A DNA stretch of 34,262 nt from Pseudomonadota bacterium (GTDB taxonomy: Bacteria; Pseudomonadota; Gammaproteobacteria; Steroidobacterales; Steroidobacteraceae): NCBI GenBank assembly GCA_003242685.1, contig QGVD01000038.1, positions 1 through 34,262 of the forward strand, in the 5' to 3' direction. The position numbers were made by a program, and so were the translations under genes. This document shows positions 6,902 to 14,879 of this stretch, in pieces. Numbering within the stretch: position 1 is the first letter of the stretch; each line of letters opens with the position of its first letter. Under the pieces are notes generated by a model. The model was not told the origin of the DNA, did no database searches, and saw nothing but the letters and a program-made list of their open reading frames with translations.

Positions 6902-9157
6902 TCAGAGGGTTGTGTCTGGCGGCGAGTATCCTCGAATCGCGGTCTCGAGGAAAGCGTCGGCACCCGAGCCGAGACTCGCGAGGCCGGTGAGCTCGAGCTG
7001 CAGGTACACGCCCGTGTCCTTCTCGCCGGTGCTCCTGCTCACGAAGCGCCGGCCGACCATCCGCAGGCGCCAGCAGCAGGCCCGGTACTCGAAGCCGGCG
7101 AAGCGCTCGAGGGACTCGTCGTCCCGCAGCGAGTAGACGTACCGCGCGTAGAGGCTCCAGCGCGGGCCCACCGGCCAGGCGGTCGAGACCTCGGCCTGCT
7201 CCAGGCGTTCACGCTGCTGGCGGTAGCCGAAGTTGATCACGCGATCGTCGTCCGGGCGGTACTGCAGCATCACCTGAGCCCGCTCGCTGTGCGAGTCGTC
7301 GGGATTCCATTGGAGCCCGAGATCGACGTTCCACTTCGCGTACGTCGTGAGCGCGAGCTGGGCCACGAGGTCCGAGCGACTGCGGTCGCGGACGGTTTCG
7401 CCGGGAAGCTGAACGCGCGGGGATTCGAAGTAGTACGTCTGACCGAGCGTCGCGGCGAGGAGCTGCCGGCCGTCGTCGGCATCGAGCAGGCGCGTCGTGA
7501 TGCCGACGCTCACCTGGTTGGCATCGCTGACGCGATCGGCGCCGACGTAGCGGTTCGTGCGGAAGAGCTGCACGAGATTGAGATCCGGCAGCGCCGTGTC
7601 GAAGAGGGGCAGCTCCTCCTGGTTCCGGTACGGCGCATAGAGATAGAGCATCCGCGGCTCGAGCGTCACCGTGCGGCCGCCTTCGGCGCCCGCGGGACGC
7701 TCGAACACGAGTCCTGCATCGAGGCTCGCGATGGGGAGCGAGCGCCGCGGCGAGACGGGCCGTCCCGGATCGGTGCCGTCGAGGTCGTACTGCGTGAAGC
7801 GCCAGGAAACGTTCGGCCTCACGAAGTAGCCGGCACCGTCGATGTCGAGACCGAGCGTCGGCTGCACATCGAAGCGCCAGCCCGTGACGCCTTCGGAGCG
7901 CTCGAAGTTGACGAGCTCCGAATCGAAGCCGTAGCGCAGAATGCCGCGTTTCCCCCAGCCGAAGTCGCCGCCCGCGCGGATGCGCGGCACGCGCGCGTAG
8001 GGGCGCTCGAGCTCCACGAGCTCGCGCTCGATGGTCTGAAAGTGCTGCAGCTCGGCCGAGAAGCGCCAGTACTCGTCGCGGTACGCGAGCCGTGCGAGCC
8101 GCTCGACGAACGCGATGCTCGTGCCTTCGGGACCCTGCGCGAAGTCCTCGAAGTACTCCGGATCGCTCACCGCGCCCGCATCGATCGTGAAGCGCAGATC
8201 GCGCGGCAGCTCCGTGCGGTGGCGGAGCGAGACGAGCCCGCGATAGCGATCCGCGATGCGATCCTCGGGCAGGTAATGGAAACTCAGTCCTCCGCTCTGC
8301 CGTCGCGAGAGATAGCGCAGCTCGCCCGAGAGATCGATGCCGCGCCGTCCGTACCACACCGGCTCGAAGGTGAAGTCCGCGTTCGGCGCGATGTTCCAGT
8401 AATAGGGCACGGCGAGCTGCAGGCCGCTGCGGCTCGAGTGACCGATGCTCGGAAAGAGAAAGCCGCTCTTGCGCTCCGTGCCGAGCGGGAAGGACAGCCA
8501 GGGCAGATAGAGGAGCGGCACGCCCTTGAAGTCGACGCGCGCGGCGCGCCCCGTGCCGAGCCGCGTGCGTGTGTCGAGCGTGATCGCGTCCGCGCGCAGG
8601 CTCCACGCGGGATCGGTGACCGGACAGGTCGTGAAGCTCACGTCCTCGAGCGAGATCACGCCGAGCGGAGAGAGATTGAGAGCGCCTGCCGTGCCGCGCG
8701 CGCCGCGCTCGCGCAGCTCGAATTCGGCACCGCTGAATTCGGCGCCTTCCGTCGGCGAATAGCGACCGCCGCCGCCGCGGACGCTCAGGATCGGGTCCTC
8801 GTACTCGAGCGTGCCTTCGACGCGGAACGATCGATCCGCAGCGTCGTACTGCACGTCCTCGGCGCGCAGCTCCCGATCGCCCTGGCGCACGAGCACGTTC
8901 CCCTTGAGCGCGACGTCGCCATCGGCGTCGAGCGTGGCATTGTCGCTGTCGATCTCGATGCGGTCCGGATCGATGGGTGCTGTGGAAGCGGGCGGTGTGC
9001 GCGCCGGAGCAGGGCTTTGAGGCGGGCACGACGTATCGGCGGCCTGCGCTCCGGCGGAAGCGGCGAGGCACAGAAGTGCCATCCCGGGAACGCGCCGTCG
9101 GCGCGCTCGCGGGAGCGATTTGTGCGCTGGATCCGAACGGCGCATGCGGCTCGACAT
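6902..9157 (-). CDS. lptD: LPS assembly outer-membrane protein LptD
   Basis: Outer-membrane translocon that, with LptE, inserts lipopolysaccharide into the outer leaflet. From the ATG at 9157 it has 751 residues; an ATG at 9145 would remove four. An arginine-rich n-region and hydrophobic stretch end at AGAQA (about 36-40). The LptA/OstA-like periplasmic domain follows (about 65-200), then a beta-barrel. The cysteines needed for the disulfide switch are all visible: C44, C178 and the C694-C695 pair. The reading frame stays open far upstream of 9157 across amgK, but that part is antisense and not LptD. It is first in the operon with surA, pdxA, rsmA, usp and apaH. Confidence 0.95.
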   Translation of the reverse strand: MSSRMRRSDPAHKSLPRARRRRVPGMALLCLAASAGAQAADTSCPPQSPAPARTPPASTAPIDPDRIEIDSDNATLDADGDVALKGNVLVRQGDRELRAEDVQYDAADRSFRVEGTLEYEDPILSVRGGGGRYSPTEGAEFSGAEFELRERGARGTAGALNLSPLGVISLEDVSFTTCPVTDPAWSLRADAITLDTRTRLGTGRAARVDFKGVPLLYLPWLSFPLGTERKSGFLFPSIGHSSRSGLQLAVPYYWNIAPNADFTFEPVWYGRRGIDLSGELRYLSRRQSGGLSFHYLPEDRIADRYRGLVSLRHRTELPRDLRFTIDAGAVSDPEYFEDFAQGPEGTSIAFVERLARLAYRDEYWRFSAELQHFQTIERELVELERPYARVPRIRAGGDFGWGKRGILRYGFDSELVNFERSEGVTGWRFDVQPTLGLDIDGAGYFVRPNVSWRFTQYDLDGTDPGRPVSPRRSLPIASLDAGLVFERPAGAEGGRTVTLEPRMLYLYAPYRNQEELPLFDTALPDLNLVQLFRTNRYVGADRVSDANQVSVGITTRLLDADDGRQLLAATLGQTYYFESPRVQLPGETVRDRSRSDLVAQLALTTYAKWNVDLGLQWNPDDSHSERAQVMLQYRPDDDRVINFGYRQQRERLEQAEVSTAWPVGPRWSLYARYVYSLRDDESLERFAGFEYRACCWRLRMVGRRFVSRSTGEKDTGVYLQLELTGLASLGSGADAFLETAIRGYSPPDTTL

Positions 9158-9163
9158 TATAAT
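9156..9163. promoter_or_regulatory. palindromic ATTATAAT serving as -10 on both strands
   Basis: The octamer ATTATAAT is its own reverse complement and lies in the 57-bp gap between divergent lptD and amgK. It gives a perfect TATAAT to the plus strand (9158-9163) and to the minus strand (9161-9156). Plus-strand transcription would start near 9170, 45 nt before amgK. Minus-strand transcription would start near 9149, a few bases before the alternative lptD ATG at 9145. No good -35 hexamer is visible on either side at 16-18 bp, so use as a shared promoter is inference. Confidence 0.45.
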
Positions 9164-9214
9164 GGCGCGCCACCGACCCGCGGTGCGAAAACGCCTTCCC
9201 GCTGAACGAGCCGC

Positions 9215-10273
9215 ATGCCGCATACCGATACGCGCCTCGCGCTGATTCACGAGTGGCTGGCGCGCGAACTTGGACTCGACCCCGAGCGCATCGAGCCCGC
9301 TTCCGCCGACGCGAGCTTCCGCCGCTACTTCCGCGTCTTCCGCCGCGGCGAGACGCTCATCGTGATGGACGCGCCGCCCGACAAGGAGGACGTGCGGCCC
9401 TATCTGCACGTCACGCGGCTGCTCGAGCAGATCGGCGTCCATGTCCCGCACGTTCACGCGGCCGATGAAGCGCGCGGTCTGCTGCTCCTCGAGGATCTCG
9501 GGCGCACGCACTATCTCTCGCGGCTCAGGGCCGGTGCGGATCCCGAGCCGCTCTACGGCGACGCTCTGCGCGCGCTCGCGGACATCCAGGCGCGCGGCCT
9601 CGAGGCTGCACGCGAGCTCGGGCCCTACGACCGCGAGCCGCTCGAGCGCGAGCTCCTGCTGATGCCCGAGTGGTTCTGCGCTCGGCACCTGCAGATCGAG
9701 CTCACGACGGAAGAGCGTGAGCTTCTCGCGCAGACGTTCGAGTTCCTCATCGCCGAGGCGCTGGCGCAGCCGCAGGTGTTCGTGCACCGTGATTACCACT
9801 CGCGCAATCTCATGGTGCTGCCCGAGCGCAATCCGGGCGTGCTCGATTTCCAGGACGCGCTGCGCGGACCCATCGGCTACGACCTCGTGTCGCTCCTCAA
9901 GGACTGCTACATCGCGTGGCCGCGCGGGCGCGTCGAGCGCTGGGTGCGCGGCTACCGCGAGCTCCTCGCCGCGCGCGGCATGGCGGTCGGCAGCGACGAT
10001 CGCGAGTTCCTGCGCTGGTTCGATCTCATCGGCGTGCAGCGGCACATCAAGGTGCTCGGCATCTTCGCGCGCCTGTGGCATCGCGACGGCAAGCCGGGTT
10101 ATCTCGACGATCTGCCGCTCACGCTCGACTACGTGCGCGAGGCCTGCACGCGCTACCACGAGCTCACCGAGTTCGCGCGCTTTCTCGAGCGGCGCATCGT
10201 TCCGGAGCTGCCCGTGGCGAACGCGCGCGTGGCGGCGGAGCTTTCGCGCACCGCGGGTGCGCGGCACGCATGA
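9215..10273 (+). CDS. amgK: anomeric MurNAc/GlcNAc sugar kinase
   Basis: Cytosolic kinase of the aminoglycoside-phosphotransferase fold that phosphorylates MurNAc (and GlcNAc) on the anomeric carbon. This is the first step of a recycling route that rebuilds UDP-MurNAc without MurA and gives intrinsic fosfomycin tolerance in Pseudomonas. It has 352 residues. The catalytic loop HRDYHSRN is at 191-198 (D193 base, N198 metal) and the metal motif DFQD at 211-214. It is divergent from lptD and overlaps murU by 4 nt (ATGA), exactly the arrangement of characterised amgK-murU pairs, which makes this call firmer than fold alone. Confidence 0.93.
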   Translation: MPHTDTRLALIHEWLARELGLDPERIEPASADASFRRYFRVFRRGETLIVMDAPPDKEDVRPYLHVTRLLEQIGVHVPHVHAADEARGLLLLEDLGRTHYLSRLRAGADPEPLYGDALRALADIQARGLEAARELGPYDREPLERELLLMPEWFCARHLQIELTTEERELLAQTFEFLIAEALAQPQVFVHRDYHSRNLMVLPERNPGVLDFQDALRGPIGYDLVSLLKDCYIAWPRGRVERWVRGYRELLAARGMAVGSDDREFLRWFDLIGVQRHIKVLGIFARLWHRDGKPGYLDDLPLTLDYVREACTRYHELTEFARFLERRIVPELPVANARVAAELSRTAGARHA

Positions 10274-10935
10274 AGGCCATCGTGCTCGCGGCGGGCCGCG
10301 GCGAGCGGATGCGCCCGCTCACTGACACGACGCCCAAGCCCCTGCTGCCCGTCGCGGACCGGCCGCTCATCTCGTATCACCTCGAAGCGCTCGCGCGTGC
10401 GGGGATCCGCGACGTCGTGATCAATCTCTCCTGGCTCGGCGATCGCATCCGGGAGCGGCTCGGGGACGGCGCCGAGTTCGGTGTGCGCATCAGCTACAGT
10501 GACGAGGGTCCCGTGGCGCTCGAGACGGGTGGCGGGATCTTCCGTGCGCTGCCGCTCCTCGGTCCCGGTCCCTTTCTCGTCGTCAACGGCGACACGTGGA
10601 CCGACTACGACTTCTCGCGGCTCCAGCTCGACGAATCGGCCGATGCGCGCCTGGTGCTGGTGCCCAATCCGCCGCATCACCCGCGAGGAGATTTCGGCCT
10701 CGAGGGCGACGTGATCGTCGAGCGCGAGCACGACCGCTTCACGTACGCCGGCATCGGCATCTACCGGCCCGAGTTCTTCGCCGGCTGCACGGACGGGAGA
10801 TTCCCGCTCCTGCCGCTCCTCCGCCGGGCGATCGCTGCCGGACGGCTGCGCGGCGAGCTGTACCGCGGCGAGTGGCTCGACGTCGGCACGCCCGAGCGGC
10901 TCGCGGCCCTCGACCGGCGTCTGCGCGGCGGCTGA
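10270..10935 (+). CDS. murU: MurNAc-alpha-1-phosphate uridylyltransferase
   Basis: Nucleotidyltransferase that makes UDP-MurNAc from MurNAc-1-phosphate and UTP, the second step after AmgK. It has 221 residues. The sugar-nucleotide signature is at the N-terminus (VLAAGRGERMRPLT, residues 5-18, with KPLLPV at 23-28), and the metal aspartate is in NGD (106-108). It ends with WLDVGTPERL, typical of short uridylyltransferases. The ATG at 10270 overlaps the amgK stop. The product re-enters wall synthesis at MurC, linking this pair to the wall genes further right. Confidence 0.94.
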   Translation: MKAIVLAAGRGERMRPLTDTTPKPLLPVADRPLISYHLEALARAGIRDVVINLSWLGDRIRERLGDGAEFGVRISYSDEGPVALETGGGIFRALPLLGPGPFLVVNGDTWTDYDFSRLQLDESADARLVLVPNPPHHPRGDFGLEGDVIVEREHDRFTYAGIGIYRPEFFAGCTDGRFPLLPLLRRAIAAGRLRGELYRGEWLDVGTPERLAALDRRLRGG

Positions 10936-10980
10936 GCGCGGTCCCGGCAGCTTTCGATGGGGGAGCGGGGCGATTCGCCG

Positions 10981-10986
10981 TACAAT
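10981..10986 (+). promoter_or_regulatory. candidate -10 element just before lipA
   Basis: TACAAT lies 6 bp before the lipA ATG at 10993. With usual -10 spacing the transcript would begin at or next to that ATG, giving a leaderless or near-leaderless mRNA. No -35-like hexamer is seen at 16-18 bp and no Shine-Dalgarno lies in front of the ATG. lipA may instead be read through from amgK-murU, 57 bp upstream. Confidence 0.35.
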
Positions 10987-10992
10987 CCGCAC

Positions 10993-12039
10993 ATGTCCGA
11001 ATCCATCAGATCCATCCCCGTCGTCGTGGAGCCGGCCCGCCCGCGCAGCGGCGAAAAATACGTGACGCCTCAGGGCTTTACGGCGATCCGCGACGGGCAG
11101 AAGTCCCGCGGGGACGTCTCCCGCGAGGGACTCGCCGGCAAGCCCCCGTGGCTCCGCGCGCGCGCGCCACACGGCGCCGGCTTCCATGCCGTCAGGAACA
11201 TCGTGCGCGAGCACCGGCTCGCCACGGTGTGCGAAGAAGCCAAGTGCCCGAACATCGGCGAGTGCTGGAACGCCGGCACGGCCACGATCATGCTCATGGG
11301 TGCGGTGTGCACGCGTGCGTGCCGCTTCTGCGCCGTGGATACCGGCAATCCGCACGGCTGGCTCGATCCCGAGGAGCCGCAGAACGTCGCGCGCACGGTC
11401 GAGCTGATGAAGCTCAAGTACGTCGTGCTGACGTCGGTCAACCGTGACGACCTGCCGGACGGCGGCGCGGCACATTACGCCGCGTGCATCCGCGCGGTGA
11501 AGGAGCGCAATCCGGAGACGGCGGTCGAGGCGCTCACGCCGGACTTTCAGGGCGTGCTGAAGGACGTCGAGACGGTCGTCGACTCCGGGCTCGACGTGTT
11601 CGCGCAGAACCTCGAGACCGTCCGGCGCCTCACGCATCCGGTGCGTGATCCGCGCGCCGGCTACGAGCAGACGCTCAGGGTGCTCGAGCACGCGAAGCGC
11701 CACCGGCCCGACGTGCTCACGAAGACGAGTCTCATGCTGGGGCTCGGCGAGACGGACGAGGAGATCGCCGAGGCCATGGACGACGCGCGTGCCGCGGGCG
11801 TCGACATTCTCACGCTCGGCCAGTACCTGCGGCCGACCGTCAATCACCTGCCCGTCGCGCGTTTCGTCACGCCGGCCGAGTTCGACCGCTATCGAGAGTG
11901 GGCGCTCGAGAAGGGCTTTCTCGAGTGCGTCTCGGGGCCGCTGGTGCGCTCGAGCTACCGCGCCGAGCAGGCGCTCAACCGCAACAACGCCGGGCTCGAC
12001 AACCGGGCGCTGGCATCGGGCTCCGGCGGCACACGATGA
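10993..12039 (+). CDS. lipA: lipoyl synthase (radical SAM)
   Basis: Inserts two sulfurs into protein-bound octanoate to form lipoate on the E2 subunits of 2-oxoacid dehydrogenases and on GcvH. It has 348 residues. Both 4Fe-4S clusters are present: the auxiliary (sacrificial) cluster at C80, C85, C91 and the radical-SAM CX3CX2C at C106, C110, C113. The C-terminal RSSYRAEQ carries the conserved serine ligand of the auxiliary cluster. The ATG at 10993 is chosen; an in-frame ATG at 10957 would add 12 residues and lies before the -10-like element. It overlaps lipB by 4 nt. The order lipA then lipB is the reverse of the common lipB-lipA order. Confidence 0.97.
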   Translation: MSESIRSIPVVVEPARPRSGEKYVTPQGFTAIRDGQKSRGDVSREGLAGKPPWLRARAPHGAGFHAVRNIVREHRLATVCEEAKCPNIGECWNAGTATIMLMGAVCTRACRFCAVDTGNPHGWLDPEEPQNVARTVELMKLKYVVLTSVNRDDLPDGGAAHYAACIRAVKERNPETAVEALTPDFQGVLKDVETVVDSGLDVFAQNLETVRRLTHPVRDPRAGYEQTLRVLEHAKRHRPDVLTKTSLMLGLGETDEEIAEAMDDARAAGVDILTLGQYLRPTVNHLPVARFVTPAEFDRYREWALEKGFLECVSGPLVRSSYRAEQALNRNNAGLDNRALASGSGGTR

Positions 12040-12734
12040 GCGCCGTGCCCGGCACGATCGTGGAATCGGGCGTTCGCGGGCGCGGCGCGGATGTGCCGTC
12101 CGTGAAGATCCGGTTCCTCGGTCGCGTCGAGTACGAGCCCACCTGGCGCGCGATGCAGCGCTTCACCGACGAGCGCGATGCGGGTACGCCGGACGAGATC
12201 TGGTTCCTCGAGCATCCGCCCGTCTTCACGCTCGGCATGAATGCCGATCCCTCGCACGTGCTCGCGCCGGGCGACATTCCCGTCGTGCACATCGATCGCG
12301 GCGGACAGGTCACGTACCACGGCCCGGGGCAGCTCGTCGTCTATCCGCTCATCGATCTGCGCCGCGCGAATCTCGGCGTGCGCGACCTCGTGACCGCGCT
12401 CGAACGCTCCGTGATCGACTTCGTCGCGACGCTCGGCATCACCGCCGAGTGCCGTCCGCGCGCGCCGGGTGTCTACGTGGGTGAGCGCAAGCTCGCGAGT
12501 GTCGGCATCCGCGTGCGCCGCGGAGCCAGCTACCACGGCCTCGCGCTCAACGTGGACATGGACCTCGAGCCCTTCTCGCGCATCAATCCCTGCGGCTACC
12601 GCGGACTCGAGATGACTCAGCTCGCTGCGCTCGGCGCGCGCATGAGCGTCGAGGAGGCGGCGCGCGGGCTCGAGCCGCATCTGCTCCGGTATGTCGTGCC
12701 TCGTGCGCGAGGCTTCGAAGCGGAGCACGGATAG
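12036..12734 (+). CDS. lipB: octanoyl-[ACP]:protein octanoyltransferase
   Basis: Transfers octanoate from acyl carrier protein to lipoyl domains, making the substrate for LipA. It has 232 residues. Family blocks are RGGQVTYHGPGQL (88-100), the catalytic lysine K152 in GERKLASVGIRVRRG, and the catalytic cysteine C186 in INPCGYRG. About 20 residues before VKIRFLGR look like a non-conserved leader. The ATG at 12036 overlaps the lipA stop (ATGA). Its usual neighbour ybeD lies 1.9 kb further right on the other strand, separated by a transporter gene. Confidence 0.96.
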   Translation: MSAVPGTIVESGVRGRGADVPSVKIRFLGRVEYEPTWRAMQRFTDERDAGTPDEIWFLEHPPVFTLGMNADPSHVLAPGDIPVVHIDRGGQVTYHGPGQLVVYPLIDLRRANLGVRDLVTALERSVIDFVATLGITAECRPRAPGVYVGERKLASVGIRVRRGASYHGLALNVDMDLEPFSRINPCGYRGLEMTQLAALGARMSVEEAARGLEPHLLRYVVPRARGFEAEHG

Positions 12735-12933
12735 ACGGTCCGATCCGGCTTGCTGATCGGCCGGGCATCGACGCGCTCGTGCTTTCGGCTCTGGCGCGCC
12801 CACTCCAGATCCCCCGGCGCAGCCTCACACTGACGGCGTCCCGGGGGCGGGCGAGCCTCGAGCGGGCGTGACATATTCGCTCGGCAAAGGGTGCTTTCCG
12901 GACCGTCAAAAGTGGGCGTCGGACGAGCCGGTT

Positions 12934-13006
12934 GAACCTGCAGACGCCGGTCGGAAGCGGATCACCTGTCACGGCATTGCTTCCCGGAACCTGCCGGACG
13001 CCGGTC
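12934..13006. repeat. pair of imperfect direct repeats, possible operator
   Basis: Two copies of GAACCTGC-(A or CG)-GACGCCGGTC lie at 12934-12952 and 12987-13006. They are separated by about 53 bp start to start, near five helical turns, and sit just upstream of the candidate transporter promoter. Tandem sites on one face of the helix suit a regulator bound as two dimers. No regulator gene is adjacent, so function is inference. Confidence 0.5.
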
Positions 13007-13036
13007 CGACCCGACCCCTTGTAGTTGCGCGGCGGG

Positions 13037-13063
13037 TTGATCTGCTACCCTCGGCGAGATAAT
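13037..13063 (+). promoter_or_regulatory. candidate promoter of the MFS gene
   Basis: TTGATC (13037-13042) and GATAAT (13058-13063) are separated by 15 bp, shorter than ideal. Transcription would begin near 13070, which favours the GTG start at 13100 with its GGAG site over the ATG at 13079. Confidence 0.4.
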
Positions 13064-13099
13064 CAGCCAACCAGGCTCATGAAGGGGAGTCACCGGCCC

Positions 13100-14470
13100 G
13101 TGAGTACCGATCCGCGCGAAATCATCGCCAAGTCACCGATGAGCGCGCTGCAGATCATCGCAGTCGCGATCACCATCGGCCTCAACGCGTTGGATGGATT
13201 CGACGTCCTTTCCATCAGCTTCGCTTCGCCCGGCATCGCGGACGAGTGGGGAATCGACCGCGCCGCGCTCGGCATCGTGCTCTCCATGGAGCTGGTCGGC
13301 ATGGCGCTCGGCTCGGTTTTCCTCGGCGGCGTGGCGGACAAGATCGGCCGCCGGCCGACGATCCTCGGATGCCTGACCGTCATGGCCATCGGCATGTTGA
13401 TGGCCACGACGACGAAGAGCATCGTCGAGCTGTCCGTCTGGCGCGTGATCACGGGCCTCGGCATCGGCGGCATGCTCGCGGCCATCAATGCCGTCGCGGC
13501 GGAATTCTCCAACGCGAAGCGCAAGCACCTCAGCGTCTCGCTGATGTCGATCGGATATCCGGTAGGCGCCGTGCTGGGCGGCATGATCGCCGCGCAGCTC
13601 CTCAAGTCGTACGACTGGCGCTCGGTGTTCTATTTCGGCTCCGCCGTCACCGCCGCCTTCATCCCGCTGGTGTACTTCCTGATTCCCGAGTCGGTGCACT
13701 GGCTGACGCGCAAGCAGCCGGCCGGCGCGCTGGAGCGGATCAACCGCGCCCTGGCACGCATGGGGCATGCGGCCGTCTCGGCGCTGCCCACCATCTCGGC
13801 GGAAGTGCGCAAGCGCTCGGCCGCGGATCTCTTCGCCCCAGGCCTCATCGCGGTCACGCTGCTCGTCACCGGCGCCTACTTCTTCCACATCATGACGTTC
13901 TACTACGTCCTGAAGTGGGTGCCGAAGATCGTGGTGGACATGGGCTTCGCGGCATCCTCGGCAGCGGGCGTGCTCGTGTGGGCCAACGTCGGCGGCGCGC
14001 TGGGCGGTGCGGTGCTGGGCCTCCTCACACTGCGGTTCAGCGTGAAGGCAATCACCATCGCCGTCATGTTCCTCTCTACCGCGATGGTGTTCCTGTTCGG
14101 CCGGGCTTCACCGGATCTGAGCGAGCTCTCGCTGCTCTGCGCGACGGCGGGCTTCTTCACGAACGGCGCGATCGTCGGCATGTACGCGATCTTCGCCCAG
14201 GCCTTCCCGACCCACGTGCGTGCATCCGGCACCGGTTTCGCCATCGGCGTCGGCCGCGGCGGTTCGGTGGTCGGACCGGTCATCGCGGGCTTCCTGTTCG
14301 AGGCCGGCTTCGGCCTGCCCGGCGTCTCTGCCGCAATGGCTCTGGGATCGTCGCTGGCTGCCGCGCTCCTCATCATGCTGAAGCTCAAGCCGGAAGATCC
14401 GGCTGCCGAGCGTGAGGAGGAGACGCGGGCGAGCGCGGTCTCGGGTGCCGCGGCGACGCGCGGCGCCTGA
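13100..14470 (+). CDS. MFS transporter, aromatic acid:H+ symporter type
   Basis: Inner-membrane 12-helix carrier, probably importing a small aromatic or other organic acid with protons. Seen: SPMSALQ then a first helix with GLNALDGFDVLSISFASPGIADEWGI (the DGxD-type motif of this symporter family), GxxxDKIGRRP between helices 2 and 3, and a second-half repeat with FPTHVRASGTGFAIGVGRGGSVVGP. A charged tail follows the last helix. I chose the GTG at 13100 because GGAG lies 10 nt upstream; the ATG at 13079 would add seven residues. It has its own terminator, no operon partner, and uses GCC and CTG codons more than its GCG/CTC-rich neighbours by eye, suggesting later acquisition. Substrate unknown. 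Confidence 0.88.
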   Translation: MSTDPREIIAKSPMSALQIIAVAITIGLNALDGFDVLSISFASPGIADEWGIDRAALGIVLSMELVGMALGSVFLGGVADKIGRRPTILGCLTVMAIGMLMATTTKSIVELSVWRVITGLGIGGMLAAINAVAAEFSNAKRKHLSVSLMSIGYPVGAVLGGMIAAQLLKSYDWRSVFYFGSAVTAAFIPLVYFLIPESVHWLTRKQPAGALERINRALARMGHAAVSALPTISAEVRKRSAADLFAPGLIAVTLLVTGAYFFHIMTFYYVLKWVPKIVVDMGFAASSAAGVLVWANVGGALGGAVLGLLTLRFSVKAITIAVMFLSTAMVFLFGRASPDLSELSLLCATAGFFTNGAIVGMYAIFAQAFPTHVRASGTGFAIGVGRGGSVVGPVIAGFLFEAGFGLPGVSAAMALGSSLAAALLIMLKLKPEDPAAEREEETRASAVSGAAATRGA

Positions 14471-14498
14471 CACCTCCGGATTCGAGAGCCCTGAGGAG

Positions 14499-14541
14499 CG
14501 GCGCCGCGGCCGGCCCGTGCCGGTCGCGGCGCCGTTTTCTT
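14499..14541 (+). terminator. strong intrinsic terminator of the MFS gene
   Basis: A 15-bp stem (14499-14513 with 14520-14534, one G-T wobble) with a 6-nt loop CCCGTG is followed by TTTTCTT, 29 bp after the transporter stop. On the minus strand no T-run follows the stem, so it should act mainly on plus-strand transcripts. Confidence 0.88.
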
Positions 14542-14612
14542 CGCTGTCCGAACGCGCGGAGGGACTGCCGGAGGGGTGTGTTGCCGGTCGGTACCGCGGC
14601 GCAGTGCCGCGC

Positions 14613-14879
14613 TCAGATGACCATCAGCACTTCTTCGCAGGCGGCGAGCTCCGTGGCGAGCGCGATCACCTGCTCGCGGCTCGTGGCGCGGATCACGTAG
14701 GAGATCGACAGGAAATTGCCGTTCTCGCTCAGGCGTTCGGCCACGCGCGAGACGTCGAGATCGGGAGCATGACGCAGAACGATCTCGTCCGAGCGCGCGC
14801 GGAGCGTGGCGCTCGTGCGACCGAGAACCTTGATCGGGTAGTCGGTCGGAAACTGCAGGAGCTTCGATTCGATCACCAT
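14613..14879 (-). CDS. ybeD: DUF493/YbeD family small regulatory-fold protein
   Basis: An 88-residue ACT-like ferredoxin-fold protein of the DUF493 family. Its residues match the family layout: LLQFPTDYPIKVLGR near the start, a central VxxRLSENGNFLSISYVIRATSREQ, and ACEEVLMVI at the end. The biochemical role is not established; it is classically found beside lipB. Here it closes the minus-strand wall cluster and overlaps the end of dat by 7 nt, with lipB nearby but on the other strand. The ATG is at 14879. Confidence 0.93.
   Translation of the reverse strand: MVIESKLLQFPTDYPIKVLGRTSATLRARSDEIVLRHAPDLDVSRVAERLSENGNFLSISYVIRATSREQVIALATELAACEEVLMVI

Larger units (their letters stand above)
12735..13099. 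other. 365-bp intergenic region before the MFS transporter
   Basis: The largest gap in the window. It holds two short GC hairpins just after lipB (CCGATC...GATCGG near 12743, CCCCCGG...CCGGGGG near 12810-12850), neither followed by a T-run, so no clear terminator for lipB is seen. It also holds a pair of imperfect direct repeats (12934-13006) and a candidate promoter (13037-13063). A 64-codon frame at 12868-13062 has no recognisable content and is not called. Confidence 0.7.

Noticed and set aside
7289..9205. 638-codon plus-strand open frame opposite lptD
   Set aside because: Antisense shadow; the lptD frame has all four functional cysteines and a barrel.
9158..10267. Apparent 370-codon extension of lptD upstream of 9157
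   Set aside because: It lies antisense to amgK, and the LptD signal peptide begins after 9157.
10153..11847. 564-codon minus-strand open frame opposite murU and lipA
   Set aside because: Antisense shadow of genes with clear motifs.
12743..12850. GC hairpins after lipB as a terminator
   Set aside because: No T-run follows either stem; rho-dependent ending cannot be judged by eye.
12868..13062. 64-codon plus-strand frame in the lipB-transporter gap
   Set aside because: No ribosome site, no recognisable sequence, and it covers the direct repeats and candidate promoter.
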